A stretch of DNA of 49,108 nt from the NCBI GenBank assembly GCA_031275735.1, contig JAISOJ010000106.1, positions 1-49,108 of the forward strand, read 5' to 3'. Of this stretch, positions 1 to 8,497 are shown piece after piece. The DNA is from Dysgonamonadaceae bacterium (GTDB taxonomy: Bacteria; Bacteroidota; Bacteroidia; Bacteroidales; Azobacteroidaceae). A program made the translations under genes and the position numbers. Each line of letters starts with the position of its first letter. Positions within the stretch are counted from its first letter, which is position 1. The notes under the pieces were generated by a model. The model was not told the origin of the DNA. It saw only the letters and a program-made list of their open reading frames with translations, and searched no databases.

Positions 1-1
1 T

Positions 2-307
2 TTGAGATATATAGACCCTAACGGCATGGACTGGTATTCGTATGAAGAAAAATACATAGATGAAAATGATGAAGAGAAGACACGGATACAGTACAAATAT
101 TTCGATTATGAACTGTCTAAAAAAGAAATGGAAAAAGGAGGCTATACTCACTTGGGAAAAACGCATTTGGAAGATGGCAAATATTACAGTTTGGGCGGCG
201 CTGTTTTGGAATATGACAAGAGCAATATGTATGACTGCCAATGTAATAATAGTAACTTTATTCAAGGGATTTTACGGTATCTCGCCAACCATATATGGAA
301 AATTTGA
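2..307 (+). CDS. C-terminal end of an RHS-repeat protein (5' truncated by window)
   Basis: The frame is open from the first bases, so the gene begins upstream of the window; the TTG at position 2 is not a credible start. The first residues read RYIDPNGMDW, which matches the close of the RHS core domain (usual form 'NPI.YIDPdG'). What follows, about 90 residues rich in Lys, Glu and Tyr, would be the variable C-terminal tip of an RHS protein; in such proteins this tip is often a toxin, but I recognise no toxin family here. No immunity gene is evident downstream: the next gene, 48 bp on, is the GH115 enzyme. The RHS assignment rests on one short motif and is moderate. Confidence 0.55.
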   Translation: MRYIDPNGMDWYSYEEKYIDENDEEKTRIQYKYFDYELSKKEMEKGGYTHLGKTHLEDGKYYSLGGAVLEYDKSNMYDCQCNNSNFIQGILRYLANHIWKI

Positions 308-355
308 AACAAAATAATACAAGTAATAATATATAAATTAAATATTCTAATTAAA

Positions 356-3300
356 ATGAAAAACTTATTAAAATTTATCGTTATCATGTTGTTGTGGACA
401 AATATCTGCACTGTAAAAAGTTGGTGTCGCGACCACAACAATATAGTATCTTTTACCAAAAATGATACTGTGTTTTTATTAACCTCGGATGGGAAAACAT
501 TGCCCATTCTGATAGATGTCAATATCGATAAGGGTATTGAACGGGCAATAAATGATTTGCTTAATGATTTTGAACGTGTTATACAAACAAAACCTGCATT
601 AATCAGACAGTTGCCGGCATCCGGCAATATAGTTCTGGCAGGAGAAGTCGGCACAAGTTCTTTTATTGATGCTTTAATAAAATCAAAAAAACTTGATGTA
701 AGTTCATTACATAACAAACGCGAAACATATATCATTCAGACAATATCAAATCCTTTCGATGGAATCGATGAAGCCCTCGTCATTGCCGGCAGCGACAAGC
801 GGGGAACTATCTACGGCATTTACGAACTGTCGCGGCAAATCGGCGTGTCGCCGTGGTACTGGTGGGCGGACGTGCCGGTAATGCACCGCGAAAATCTGTA
901 TGTAAAGCGCGGCAAATACACCGACGGCGAACCTGCCGTTCGCTGGCGCGGTATTTTTATCAACGACGAAGCGCCCGCCTTCCAGGGCTGGTGCGAAGAG
1001 AAGTTTGGCGGCGTGAACGCCAAAATGTACGAACACATGTTCGAGTTAATCCTCCGCCTCAAAGGCAATTTCCTTTGGCCTGCCATGTGGGGCAATGCGC
1101 TGTATTACGACGACCCGCGCAGCGGCGCGCTGGCGGACGAAATGGGTATTGTGCTCGGCACGTCCCACCACGAACCTATGGGACGAGCCCATGAAGAATG
1201 GAACTACCTCGGCAAAGGCGCATGGGATTATGACAAAAACCCGGAAGAACTGCGGGAATTTTGGCGCGGCGGCATGGAACGCATGAAAGACTTTGAAACG
1301 GTCGTAACCGTGGGCATGCGCGGCGACGGCGACGCCCCCATGAGCGAAGGCGCAAACATTGCCCTGCTGCAACGAATAATCAAAGACCAGCGCGATATTA
1401 TCGCAAAAGTTACCGGCAAAAAAGCCGAAGAACGACCGCAGGCATGGGCTTTGTACAAGGAAGTGCAGGACTACTACGACAAGGGCATGCGCGTGCCCGA
1501 CGACATTACCCTCCTGCTTTGCGACGACAACTGGGGCAACGTCCGCAAACTGCCCGACCCGAAAGCCCCCAAACGCAAGGGCGGCTACGGTATCTATTAC
1601 CATTTCGACTATGTAGGCGGTCCCCGCAATTACAAATGGCTTAACGTAACCCAAAACGAACGCACCTACGAGCAAATGAGCCTTGCCTACCGGCACGGCG
1701 TAGACCGGATTTGGGTAGTAAACGTGGGCGACCTCAAACCAATGGAATTTCCTATCAGTTTCTTCCTCGACCTCGCATGGAATCCCGACCGCTTCAATGC
1801 GCAAAACATTGCGCAGTGGACGGAAGAATGGGTGCGGCAGCAGTTCGGCGGGCTATACACCAAAGAAATCGCCCGCATGCTGGATTTATATACAAAATAC
1901 AACAGCCGCGTAACCCCCGAACTGCTCGACGATAAAACTTTCAGCCTCGACCATTACAACGAATATCAAACCGTGCTGAATGACTACAAAAACCTTGCGA
2001 TAGACGCCCTGCGGCTCTACAACCTGCTACCGGCGGAATACCGAGACGCTTTTGACGAACTCGTGCTGTTCCCGATTAACGGCGTATGCAACCTCTATGA
2101 AATGTACTACGCCCTTGCGCTGAACAAAAAATACGCCGCTGCCTACGACATGAGGGCAAACGCTTATGCCGACAAGGTAAAGGAATGTTTCACGCGCGAC
2201 TCGCTGCTCACCCAACATTACAATAAGGATATTGCCGGCGGCAAATGGGCGCACCAAATGGACCAGCAGCGTATCGGCTACACCAACTGGAACAATCCGC
2301 CGGTAAACATTATGCCGAAAGTGGAATATGTGTACCGCGCCGAACCCGCAGAAAAACGCTTTGTGGAAGCCGACGGCTACGTGGCAATCGAAGCGCACCG
2401 TTTTGCCCGCGCAAAGGGAGACGGGGATATCCGCTGGGAAATCATTCCCAATTTGGGCAGGACAGGCTCGGCGGTAACCACCTTCCCGCAGGCGGCATAC
2501 CCGCCGCCGGCGTCTTCCGTACACCTCGAATACGACCTGCAAACGACCTTTGCCGGCGGCGACATGGAAGTGCAGGTATTCCTTGCACCCACGCTGAATT
2601 TTAATGCCAACAAAGGGCTGCGATACGCCCTCTCGTTTGACGGCGGCGAAGAAACGGTGGTAAACTTCAACGGGCATTACCAGGGAGAACTTGGCGCATG
2701 GCAGGGCGAACGCATTATTAAAACGGCTACCAAAATGAAAATAGGAGGGGCGGGCAACCATACCCTGCGTATCCGCGTGCTTGAGCCGGGCATTGTGTTT
2801 GAAAAAATACTGTTCGACTTCGGTGGGCTGAAACCAACATACCTCGGCGCGCCCGAAAGCGAATATATAAACGACAACTCGCCGTTTCCCGCTTTCCCGC
2901 CGCGAGACGGCGTAAGCTCGCGTTTAGACCACGACCAAATGCTGGAGCAGCTGGGAATAAAATATCCCGTGCTGCCGCCAGGCGCCGGCGCGCCCAACAA
3001 ATCTTCCTACAACACCGCCCGCTCCCCGTTTGGATTGTGGACAAACTACGTGCAGGCATGGGAAACCGGCGGCGACTATTACACCGGCGCAAAGTTCTAC
3101 AAGCCGCTCAAACTGCATGACCTTTCCGGTCTCACCGCGCAGACATGGGCTGCCCGCCGCGCCGAAATATTCAACGAAGTGCAGAAAATTTACGGCTATA
3201 TCCCGCCGGCAGCCGCCGACCTGAAAATCGAGTGGACGGTGAGCGAACCGGTAGTGGTTACGCAGGTGTTCAGCCGCGCCGGACTGGTGGAAACAACGCC

Positions 3301-4282
3301 TTTCCGGCAATACCAAATCACGGGGAAAATTGACTCGTCGGCTTACCCCAATGTGCGCAATGTGCCGGTGATAAGCGGCACGCTGCGTATTCCCGCAAGC
3401 GTTCCCGAAGGAACGAAAGCGCCCGTAGTAATCAACTACGCTTTCAGTTTCGGGCGGTTTGTCATGGGAGACGAAGAACTGTGGAATACCATGTCGCCCG
3501 ACGGTATCGGCGTGCTTTACTTCAACGCCGGCGCGCTGCAACCCGACAACGGAGAAGGACTCACGAGCTACCTTGTCGGATTAGTGAACAAAGGCGCATG
3601 GCGCAAACCAACCGACTGGGGTTCGCTGGTAGCATGGTCATGGGGCATTAGCCGGTTTATCGACTTCTTTGAACAGGACAATTCGCCGGTGGACGCAAAG
3701 CGCGTAGCCCTTACAGGACATTCGCGCTACGGCAAGGCTACGCTGGTAGCCATGGCTTATGACGAGCGTATTGCCGCGGCATTTCCCAGTTCTTCGGGAG
3801 CTATGGGCGTTGCGCCCACGCGCCGACACTGGGGCGAAGACCTCGAAAACTGTGCAGATAACGCAGAATATCACTGGATGGCAGGCAATGCAATGTTGTA
3901 TGCAGGAGTGGACGAAACCAGCGCCGACGGCTACCTGCCGCGCAAGGTTATCAATATGCCGGTGGACGCTGAGTCGCTGGTGGCGCTTTGCGCGCCGCGC
4001 CCCGTTTTTATCGGCAGCGGCAGCGATAATGGCGATGCATGGACAGACCCCTACGGGCAATACCTGACCGCCGTTGCCGCAAGTCCGGTGTACGAACTGC
4101 TCGGGAAGCGGGGAATTGTAATGACCGACTTTACCGAATATAACGGAAAGAAAATACCCATGCCTGTTACCGACAAGGCTTACCTGTCGGGCGACATAGG
4201 CTACCGCCTCCACCACGGCGGGCATGTTGCCGCGCCGAATTATCCGGCGTTTAAGGAATTTATTTTGAAATACTGGAAATAA
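356..4282 (+). CDS. GH115 alpha-glucuronidase fused to CE15 glucuronoyl esterase
   Basis: This is a secreted 1308-residue two-enzyme protein. Residues 1-22 form a hydrophobic signal peptide. Residues from about 25 to 830 look like GH115 xylan alpha-1,2-glucuronidase, including RWRGIFINDEAPAFQGW starting at Arg196, followed by the beta-rich C-terminal part of that family. Residues from about 850 to the end look like CE15 4-O-methyl-glucuronoyl methylesterase: the nucleophile motif GHSRYGK has Ser1123, and GGHV near the end gives the likely catalytic His1290. GH115 removes (methyl)glucuronic acid from inner xylan positions; CE15 cuts the ester between that acid and lignin alcohols, so the two activities act on the same side chain. 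The first 135 or so codons are AT-rich (19 G+C of 60 at 541-600) and the rest GC-rich (41 of 60 at 1081-1140). It is probably first in the xylan operon. Only 19 bp separate it from the esterase gene downstream. Confidence 0.9.
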   Translation: MKNLLKFIVIMLLWTNICTVKSWCRDHNNIVSFTKNDTVFLLTSDGKTLPILIDVNIDKGIERAINDLLNDFERVIQTKPALIRQLPASGNIVLAGEVGTSSFIDALIKSKKLDVSSLHNKRETYIIQTISNPFDGIDEALVIAGSDKRGTIYGIYELSRQIGVSPWYWWADVPVMHRENLYVKRGKYTDGEPAVRWRGIFINDEAPAFQGWCEEKFGGVNAKMYEHMFELILRLKGNFLWPAMWGNALYYDDPRSGALADEMGIVLGTSHHEPMGRAHEEWNYLGKGAWDYDKNPEELREFWRGGMERMKDFETVVTVGMRGDGDAPMSEGANIALLQRIIKDQRDIIAKVTGKKAEERPQAWALYKEVQDYYDKGMRVPDDITLLLCDDNWGNVRKLPDPKAPKRKGGYGIYYHFDYVGGPRNYKWLNVTQNERTYEQMSLAYRHGVDRIWVVNVGDLKPMEFPISFFLDLAWNPDRFNAQNIAQWTEEWVRQQFGGLYTKEIARMLDLYTKYNSRVTPELLDDKTFSLDHYNEYQTVLNDYKNLAIDALRLYNLLPAEYRDAFDELVLFPINGVCNLYEMYYALALNKKYAAAYDMRANAYADKVKECFTRDSLLTQHYNKDIAGGKWAHQMDQQRIGYTNWNNPPVNIMPKVEYVYRAEPAEKRFVEADGYVAIEAHRFARAKGDGDIRWEIIPNLGRTGSAVTTFPQAAYPPPASSVHLEYDLQTTFAGGDMEVQVFLAPTLNFNANKGLRYALSFDGGEETVVNFNGHYQGELGAWQGERIIKTATKMKIGGAGNHTLRIRVLEPGIVFEKILFDFGGLKPTYLGAPESEYINDNSPFPAFPPRDGVSSRLDHDQMLEQLGIKYPVLPPGAGAPNKSSYNTARSPFGLWTNYVQAWETGGDYYTGAKFYKPLKLHDLSGLTAQTWAARRAEIFNEVQKIYGYIPPAAADLKIEWTVSEPVVVTQVFSRAGLVETTPFRQYQITGKIDSSAYPNVRNVPVISGTLRIPASVPEGTKAPVVINYAFSFGRFVMGDEELWNTMSPDGIGVLYFNAGALQPDNGEGLTSYLVGLVNKGAWRKPTDWGSLVAWSWGISRFIDFFEQDNSPVDAKRVALTGHSRYGKATLVAMAYDERIAAAFPSSSGAMGVAPTRRHWGEDLENCADNAEYHWMAGNAMLYAGVDETSADGYLPRKVINMPVDAESLVALCAPRPVFIGSGSDNGDAWTDPYGQYLTAVAASPVYELLGKRGIVMTDFTEYNGKKIPMPVTDKAYLSGDIGYRLHHGGHVAAPNYPAFKEFILKYWK

Positions 4283-4301
4283 TTATTCAAACAAATATGC
4301 T

Positions 4302-6218
4302 ATGAAAAAAACAGTTTTATTCTCGATTTTAATCCTTCTCGGATTATCATTGCAGGCTGCCGTGCGTCTGCCCAAACTGATAGGCGACGGCATGGTGCTG
4401 CAACGAGACGCGCAGCTCAAAATATGGGGCTGGGCTGACCCGGGCGAAACCGTGCGCGTTACGTTCAACAAAAAATCGTATAACACCCAAGCCGCCGCCG
4501 ACGGAAGCTGGGAAGTGGCGCTGCCGGCGCAGAAAGCCGGCGGGGCTTATACCATGCGGATAAACGGCATTACGCTAAACGATATTTACGTCGGGGACGT
4601 ATGGGTGTGTTCAGGGCAGTCGAACATGGAAACGCCCCTGTCGCGGCTAATGGATTTGTATGCCGGAGAACTGGCGGCTGCCCACAATCCGCAAATACGG
4701 TTTATTATCCAGCCGCACGGATATGTTCCCGAAGCCCCGCAGCAGGAAATTACCGGCGGGCAGTGGAAAGCCGTTACGCCCGAAAACATTCAGCCGTTGT
4801 CGGGAGTGGCTTATTTCTTCGCAAAAGCGCTGTTTGACGCTTACAAAATCCCGCAGGGAATAATACAGTCTGCCGTCGGCGGGTCGCCCATAGAAGCGTG
4901 GATTAGCGAAGACGGCTTGCAGCCTTTCCCGAAATATATACACGATATACGGCGGCAGGTAGAACAGGGCAGGGGAGGGGGACGCGCCGCACCTCAGGGC
5001 GGGCAGTTCCCGAGAATGAACATTCCGCCGGACAAAGGCGCGGGAAAATGGTTTCTGACGGACATTGACCTCTCGGAATGGAAACCTATGGACTTGCCCG
5101 GATACTGGGCTGACAAGGGGCTGGGTACGCTGAACGGCGTGTTTTGGTTCCGGAAAAACATTCGCTTGCCCGAAGAATGGGCTGGCAGGGAAGCCGTGCT
5201 GCGGCTGGGAAATATCACCAACTCCGACTCGGCATGGATTAACGGCGTGTTTGTAGGAAATACCACTTACCAGTATCCGCCGCGTATTTACAAAGTGCCG
5301 GCAGGCATACTGAAAGCGGGGAACAATGTAATCGCCGTTCGCGTGGAGAACGCATACGGGCGCGGCGGCTTTGTCGAAGACAAGCCGTTTAAGCTCGTTG
5401 CCGGCGGCGAAGACATTGACCTTGCCGGAAAATGGCAATACCGTATCGGCAGGCTCAACCCCGCATTCCCGCCCATGCCGGCGGGCGGCGGGCAAATGTC
5501 CATGCCCTCGCAGGCGGCAGGCATGTACAACGCCATGATTGCGCCGCTCATTAAATTCCCCGTTAAGGGCATACTCTGGTATCAGGGCGAAGCAAATACG
5601 GGGCGGGCAAAAGAATACGCCTCGCTGTTTCCCGCGCTGGTGAACGACTGGCGCAGCAAGTGGAACAAGCCCGATATGCCTTTCCTGTATGTGCAGCTGC
5701 CCAACTTTATGACGCCCGACAGTTACCCGCCGCAGGAAAGCGACTGGGCGGAACTGCGCGAAGTGCAGCGGAAAGCCCTGTTGCAGCTGCCCAACGTTGG
5801 TATGGCGGTGGCTATTGACGCAGGCGAATGGAACGACATTCACCCGCTCAACAAAAAGGACGTCGGTAACCGGTTGGCGCTGCTGGCGCGGCGGCTGGCT
5901 TTCGGCGAAAAAAATATCGCAGCCTCGGGACCCCTGTATAAAGAGGCAAGGGTGCGTGGCGACAGTCTGGTTATTTCGTTCACCGAAACAGGCAGCGGGC
6001 TGGCTGCCGGAGAGCCTTTGCTCGGGTTTGCCATTTCCGCCGACGGCAAATATTTCGTATGGGCGGACGCAAAAATAGAAACCGGCAGCACGGTGGTTGT
6101 GTGGAGCGATTTTATAAAAAATCCGACAGTGGTGCGCTATGCCTGGGGCGACAATCCCGTAAACGCCAACCTGCGCAACAGCGAAGGACTGCCCGCCTCG
6201 CCGTTCAGCACCGAATAA
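4302..6218 (+). CDS. Sialate O-acetylesterase-like (SASA) carbohydrate acetylesterase
   Basis: This 638-residue secreted protein has a signal peptide in residues 1-19 (MKKTVLFSILILLGLSLQA). The SGNH-type catalytic parts are the GQSNM motif with nucleophile Ser107 and the NDIHP motif with Asp512 and His514. Between them, at about residues 250-365, lies a beta-sandwich insert resembling the sugar-binding domain of GH2 enzymes, as in many SASA proteins of Bacteroidetes. The family is named for sialic acid, but members in xylan loci (CE20 type) remove acetyl groups from xylo-oligosaccharides, and the neighbours favour that substrate. It is 19 bp from the GH115-CE15 gene and shares its GC-rich composition. 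The family call is firm; the acetylxylan substrate is inferred. Confidence 0.87.
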   Translation: MKKTVLFSILILLGLSLQAAVRLPKLIGDGMVLQRDAQLKIWGWADPGETVRVTFNKKSYNTQAAADGSWEVALPAQKAGGAYTMRINGITLNDIYVGDVWVCSGQSNMETPLSRLMDLYAGELAAAHNPQIRFIIQPHGYVPEAPQQEITGGQWKAVTPENIQPLSGVAYFFAKALFDAYKIPQGIIQSAVGGSPIEAWISEDGLQPFPKYIHDIRRQVEQGRGGGRAAPQGGQFPRMNIPPDKGAGKWFLTDIDLSEWKPMDLPGYWADKGLGTLNGVFWFRKNIRLPEEWAGREAVLRLGNITNSDSAWINGVFVGNTTYQYPPRIYKVPAGILKAGNNVIAVRVENAYGRGGFVEDKPFKLVAGGEDIDLAGKWQYRIGRLNPAFPPMPAGGGQMSMPSQAAGMYNAMIAPLIKFPVKGILWYQGEANTGRAKEYASLFPALVNDWRSKWNKPDMPFLYVQLPNFMTPDSYPPQESDWAELREVQRKALLQLPNVGMAVAIDAGEWNDIHPLNKKDVGNRLALLARRLAFGEKNIAASGPLYKEARVRGDSLVISFTETGSGLAAGEPLLGFAISADGKYFVWADAKIETGSTVVVWSDFIKNPTVVRYAWGDNPVNANLRNSEGLPASPFSTE

Positions 6219-6219
6219 C

Positions 6220-6247
6220 GGAGAATGGAGAATGGAGAATGGAGAAT
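6220..6247 (+). repeat. (GGAGAAT)4 short tandem repeat
   Basis: Four perfect copies of the 7-mer GGAGAAT lie directly after the esterase stop codon. The same four-copy run occurs at 13665-13692, and single or double copies occur near 7168 and 15001, each next to a GTCATTGCGAG-type repeat or a gene end. The function is unknown. Confidence 0.9.
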
Positions 6248-6280
6248 GACGAACAGAAACAGTAAATAAAAAAATAGTAA

Positions 6281-7117
6281 ATGAAAAAAATTATCCTTTT
6301 TGTTTTTGCATTGAGCGCGGTGATTGCCGGTGCGCAGCCGGCAAACAGTCTGTTCAGTCATACAGCCGGAAAATATCTCGAAATAAACGGCGCAAACATT
6401 TATTACGAAGAGATAGAAAACCCGGGCAAGCCTGTGCTGCTTTTTTTGCACGGCGGGTTTGGCAGTATCGAAGATTTTAATATAATTGTTCCGCCGTTTA
6501 CCGCCGGTTTCCACATAATCGGCATAGACAGCCGCGGACACGGGAAATCAACGCTGGGAACGGACAGGCTCAATTATGAACGCTTGCAGTCGGATATTGA
6601 AAGCGTATTGCGGCATTTGCGGGTAAGCGAAGTTTCCGTTATCGGATTTAGCGACGGCGGAATTGCAGGTTACAGGCTGGCGGCGGCAAACCCTGGGCTG
6701 GTAAAAAAACTGATTACCGTAGGCGGCTCGTGGAGTTTGAACGACGCTGCGCTGATAGAAAATTTAATGGCAGGCATAACGCCCGAAACATGCAGGGAAA
6801 TGTTTGCCCGGAACTTTGAATTTTATCAAAAAAACAATCCGCAGCCCGACTTCGACAGGCTGGCAAAATGCGCTATGGAAATGTGGTTTGATAAAAGCGA
6901 AGCGGGCTATCCCGACACAAGCGTTTCGGCAATCAGCGCGCCTGTTTTGATTGTAAGAGGCAACGACGACGAAATGTTCCCGCTTGAAAGCGCGGTGGAA
7001 CTGACGCAGAAAATAAAAAATGCGCTGCTGTTCAACATTCCCTTTGCGCCGCACAGGGCATTCGGCAAATATCCCGAAGTTTTTGTAACAGTCGCTACGG
7101 AATTTTTAATGAAATAA
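6281..7117 (+). CDS. Secreted alpha/beta-fold hydrolase
   Basis: This 278-residue protein has a signal peptide (MKKIILFVFALSAVIAGAQ). The fold shows the oxyanion motif FLHGGFG, the strand-turn IGIDSRGHGKS, the nucleophile elbow GFSDGG with Ser124, an acid in RGNDDEMF and a final His in PHRAFG. The length is normal for a single-domain alpha/beta hydrolase. Its place between the acetylesterase and GH67 suggests a carbohydrate esterase role, for example acetyl or feruloyl groups on xylan, but nothing in the sequence fixes the substrate. It is GC-rich like its neighbours. It is followed by a 411-bp gap filled with dispersed repeats. Confidence 0.85.
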   Translation: MKKIILFVFALSAVIAGAQPANSLFSHTAGKYLEINGANIYYEEIENPGKPVLLFLHGGFGSIEDFNIIVPPFTAGFHIIGIDSRGHGKSTLGTDRLNYERLQSDIESVLRHLRVSEVSVIGFSDGGIAGYRLAAANPGLVKKLITVGGSWSLNDAALIENLMAGITPETCREMFARNFEFYQKNNPQPDFDRLAKCAMEMWFDKSEAGYPDTSVSAISAPVLIVRGNDDEMFPLESAVELTQKIKNALLFNIPFAPHRAFGKYPEVFVTVATEFLMK

Positions 7118-7177
7118 TGAAACAAAAAAAGAAATATTGCGTATAAATACCCAAAAGGTTAAATAATGGAGAATGAA

Positions 7178-7471
7178 CACGTCATTGCGAGGAGCGCAGC
7201 GACGAAAGCAAAACGTCATTGCGAACGAAGTGAAGCAAACCAGAAAAAATAAATGAATATAAAACGGCAAATAAAACAATGGTCAATATCTGGATTGCTT
7301 CCTGCTCCGCTTACGCTCCGCAGTTCGCAATGACGAATAAAAAGCAACACGTCATTGCGAGTGGAGCGAAGCAAACCAGAGTAATGATAATGGATAATGA
7401 AAATAATAAACGTAAGTCTGGATTGCTTCCCGCTTCGGGCAAAGCCCTCGCGGTTCGCAGTTCGCAATGAC
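7178..7471. repeat. Cluster of REP-like dispersed repeats (GTCATTGCGAG family)
   Basis: At least four copies of the dispersed element are present, in alternating orientation. Forward copies are at about 7180-7243 (two half units) and 7349-7380, beginning CGTCATTGCGAG. Reverse copies are at about 7290-7336 and 7411-7471, ending TTCGCAATGACGA. Adjacent opposite copies can pair as long hairpins. The stretch AACCAGAGTAATGATAATGG at about 7374 recurs upstream of the second DUF6261 gene. The rest of the 411-bp gap (7118-7528) is A-rich spacer with no gene that I can support. Confidence 0.85.
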
Positions 7472-7528
7472 GAACAAAAATCAAACAAATAATAAAACAA
7501 ACAAACAAATAAATAAAAATAAAAAAAT

Positions 7529-8497
7529 ATGAATACAATTTTAAGAATACCTATTTTAGACAGGTACAACAGCGCCGATCATTTGGCATTTCACGAACAG
7601 TCAATCAAAATTTGCGACAGGAACGCCGATATAATAAATGCGCCCGGGTTGCTCGAAACCTACCATTTTGTGATAGAACAGGAACAGCACGTGTTCAAAT
7701 GGACGCGGCGGAGCGAATTTACGGCGAAAAAAGCCGACGCCGACCACGCCCGCGACAGCACGCTGTCGGGAATAGCCGCCATTGTAAAAACCGACATGAA
7801 GCACTTCGACCCGTCGATACGCGACAATGCCGTGCATGTGTACAACCTGCTGGTCGCCTACGGCAACATTCCGAAAGCCGACTATGACGCGGAAACCGCA
7901 AATATCGACAGCCTCATAACGCGGCTTATGGGAGACGATTATTTTCCCGCAGTGCAAAACCTGAACCTTGTGGAATGGGTGAATGAACTGCACGAACAGA
8001 ACGAACTTTTCAAAAGTTATGTGGACGACGTGGCGCAGGAAAAGTTAGTAAAACCCGATATTACGCCGGCAGCCGCCCGCCGCAATACCGACGCGGCGTT
8101 GAGGCAAATCACCAACCGCGTAAGCTCGCTGGTTATACTCAACGGGCAGGCGGATTATGCGGCGTTTATCGCCGAGTTTAACGTGATCGCAGACCATTTC
8201 AATAATGTGGTGCACGAACACTACGGCAGGCTGCACGCCCGAATAGACATTACGCCGGCGGCGATTGACAGCATTCCCGAGCAGCCCTGCACGGGCAAGC
8301 CGGTGTTTGTAATCCCCGGATTGACCCTTGCGGTCGAAAAGGAAGGCAAACAAACAATCCTGCACCCCGTGTTCAGCGAAGATTTTACCGTTGCCTACAA
8401 AAATAATATCGAGCCCGGCACGGCAACCCTTGTGATTAAAGGCATGGGGAAATATACCGGCGAAATCACGACAACGTTTAATATCGTTCACGTATGA
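7529..8497 (+). CDS. DUF6261-family protein with C-terminal Ig-like extension, copy 1
   Basis: The protein has 322 residues and no signal peptide. Residues 1 to about 235 are largely helical and match the DUF6261 pattern known from Bacteroidetes: HFDPSIRDNA, YGNIPKADYDAETANI, a WVNEL-type helix and a LVILNGQADYAAFIAEFN helix. Residues from about 245 to 322 form a small beta domain (TGKPVFVIP, then FTVAYKNNIEPGTATL and YTGEITTTFNI) of the kind repeated in bacterial surface Ig-like modules. No function is known for the family. A close paralogue lies at 15624-16598 between uxuA and the SDR gene. The stop codon overlaps the GH67 start by 4 bp (ATGA), so the two are probably translationally coupled. 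The A-rich leader just before the ATG supports this start. Confidence 0.8.
   Translation: MNTILRIPILDRYNSADHLAFHEQSIKICDRNADIINAPGLLETYHFVIEQEQHVFKWTRRSEFTAKKADADHARDSTLSGIAAIVKTDMKHFDPSIRDNAVHVYNLLVAYGNIPKADYDAETANIDSLITRLMGDDYFPAVQNLNLVEWVNELHEQNELFKSYVDDVAQEKLVKPDITPAAARRNTDAALRQITNRVSSLVILNGQADYAAFIAEFNVIADHFNNVVHEHYGRLHARIDITPAAIDSIPEQPCTGKPVFVIPGLTLAVEKEGKQTILHPVFSEDFTVAYKNNIEPGTATLVIKGMGKYTGEITTTFNIVHV

Noticed and set aside
1046-1804. 252-codon minus-strand frame inside GH115
   Set aside because: It is a shadow of a well-supported GH115 domain.
4647-5843. 398-codon minus-strand frame inside the acetylesterase gene
   Set aside because: The + strand has a signal peptide, GQSNM and NDIHP motifs; the antisense frame shows no family features.
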